The notes under the pieces were generated by a model that did not search any database, was not told the origin of the DNA, and saw only the letters and a list, made by a program, of their open reading frames with translations. Shown in pieces: positions 22,567-22,712 of a stretch of DNA of 22,712 bases. The translations under genes and the position numbers were made by a program. Location: the NCBI GenBank assembly GCA_964275585.1, contig CAXYCJ010000009.1, positions 1 to 22,712 of the forward strand. Reading direction: 5' to 3'. How positions within the stretch are numbered: the stretch's first letter is position 1; the number at the start of each line of letters is the position of its first letter. This DNA is from D2472 sp964275585 (GTDB lineage: Bacteria > Pseudomonadota > Gammaproteobacteria > Magnimaribacterales > D2472).

Positions 22567-22712
22567 ATGACTATAGAAGTAAACACCATATTTCCAAATC
22601 AAGAATTAAGATTGATAGTAGATGGTGAATTAAAACAACTCAATTCAATAGATTACTTGTCAAATAAGAAAGTGATGCTCGTTGGAGTGCCAGGCGCGTT
22701 TACCCCAACATG
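22567..22712 (+). CDS. Prx5-type peroxiredoxin, N-terminal part (cut by window end)
   Basis: Forty-eight codons are visible, beginning MTIEVNTIFPNQEL and reaching VMLVGVPGAFTPT. VPGAFTPTC is the active-site stretch of the Prx5 (peroxiredoxin Q-unrelated, TSA-like) subfamily. The next codon begins TG at the window edge and should be the peroxidatic cysteine (residue 49). These enzymes reduce H2O2 and organic hydroperoxides, in bacteria often using glutaredoxin/glutathione as reductant. A glutaredoxin gene two positions upstream fits that chemistry. The start has a clear AGGAG. Whether a C-terminal glutaredoxin domain is fused, as in Haemophilus, cannot be seen. Confidence 0.88.
   Translation, partial: MTIEVNTIFPNQELRLIVDGELKQLNSIDYLSNKKVMLVGVPGAFTPT

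Noticed and set aside
1..22712. A novel defence, secretion, biosynthetic or mobile system
   Set aside because: Essentially every base belongs to recognisable housekeeping genes. No restriction, toxin-antitoxin, transposase, integrase or polyketide/NRPS module was seen, and base use looks uniform across the window by eye.

Overview
The window is an AT-rich, very compact stretch of a gammaproteobacterial chromosome. The strongest taxonomic clue is gene order. rne and rluC are divergent, and rluC is followed by rpmF-fabD-fabG-acpP-fabF-mltG-tmk-holB, a reduced form of the block known from E. coli. The AT-biased codons, minimal spacers and overlapping genes suggest a streamlined free-living marine lineage such as SAR86. 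That assignment is inference and cannot be proven from this sequence alone. I saw no tRNA, rRNA, CRISPR array, insertion sequence, phage gene or integration scar.

Layout. Positions 1-98 hold the unidentified tail of a plus-strand ORF. On the minus strand follow bfd (112-276, a small [2Fe-2S] protein) and rnt (RNase T). A leucine/valine-type dehydrogenase runs on the plus strand from 961. It meets a minus-strand operon, metG -> thioredoxin-reductase-like ferredoxin-NADP reductase -> orphan RnfB-like ferredoxin (5671 down to 1969). Divergent from metG are mrp and mlaA. They meet the minus-strand pair nhaB -> dusA. nudC (plus) meets rne (minus), and the two overlap tail to tail by 38 bp. A 279-bp divergent spacer with two inverted repeats separates rne from rluC and the fatty-acid/ribosome/replication operon (12798-19731). 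That operon meets a minus-strand SDR dehydrogenase. Back to back with the SDR starts a glutaredoxin, then an AGCS Na+:alanine/glycine symporter, then a Prx5-type peroxiredoxin cut by the window end.

How the genes relate. There is an elongation set (fabD, fabG, acpP, fabF) without fabH or plsX next to it. RNA-decay and tRNA/rRNA-modification genes are prominent: rnt, rne, nudC, dusA, rluC. Redox and Fe-S proteins recur: bfd, RnfB-like, FNR-like, Mrp, Grx, Prx. Sodium-coupled transport is represented by nhaB and the AGCS symporter, as expected in seawater.

Nothing here looks like a wholly new system. The most interesting observations are lineage-specific changes in core proteins: an RNase E without its zinc-link cysteines, a large extra domain in the AGCS transporter, a cysteine-free MlaA and a trimmed Mrp. 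Two architectural patterns also stand out: single TTATAA elements shared by divergent start codons, and convergent genes that overlap or abut with no room for hairpin terminators. Start codons were revised for nhaB (9617), rne (12518), rluC (12798), mltG (17162) and glutaredoxin (20506).
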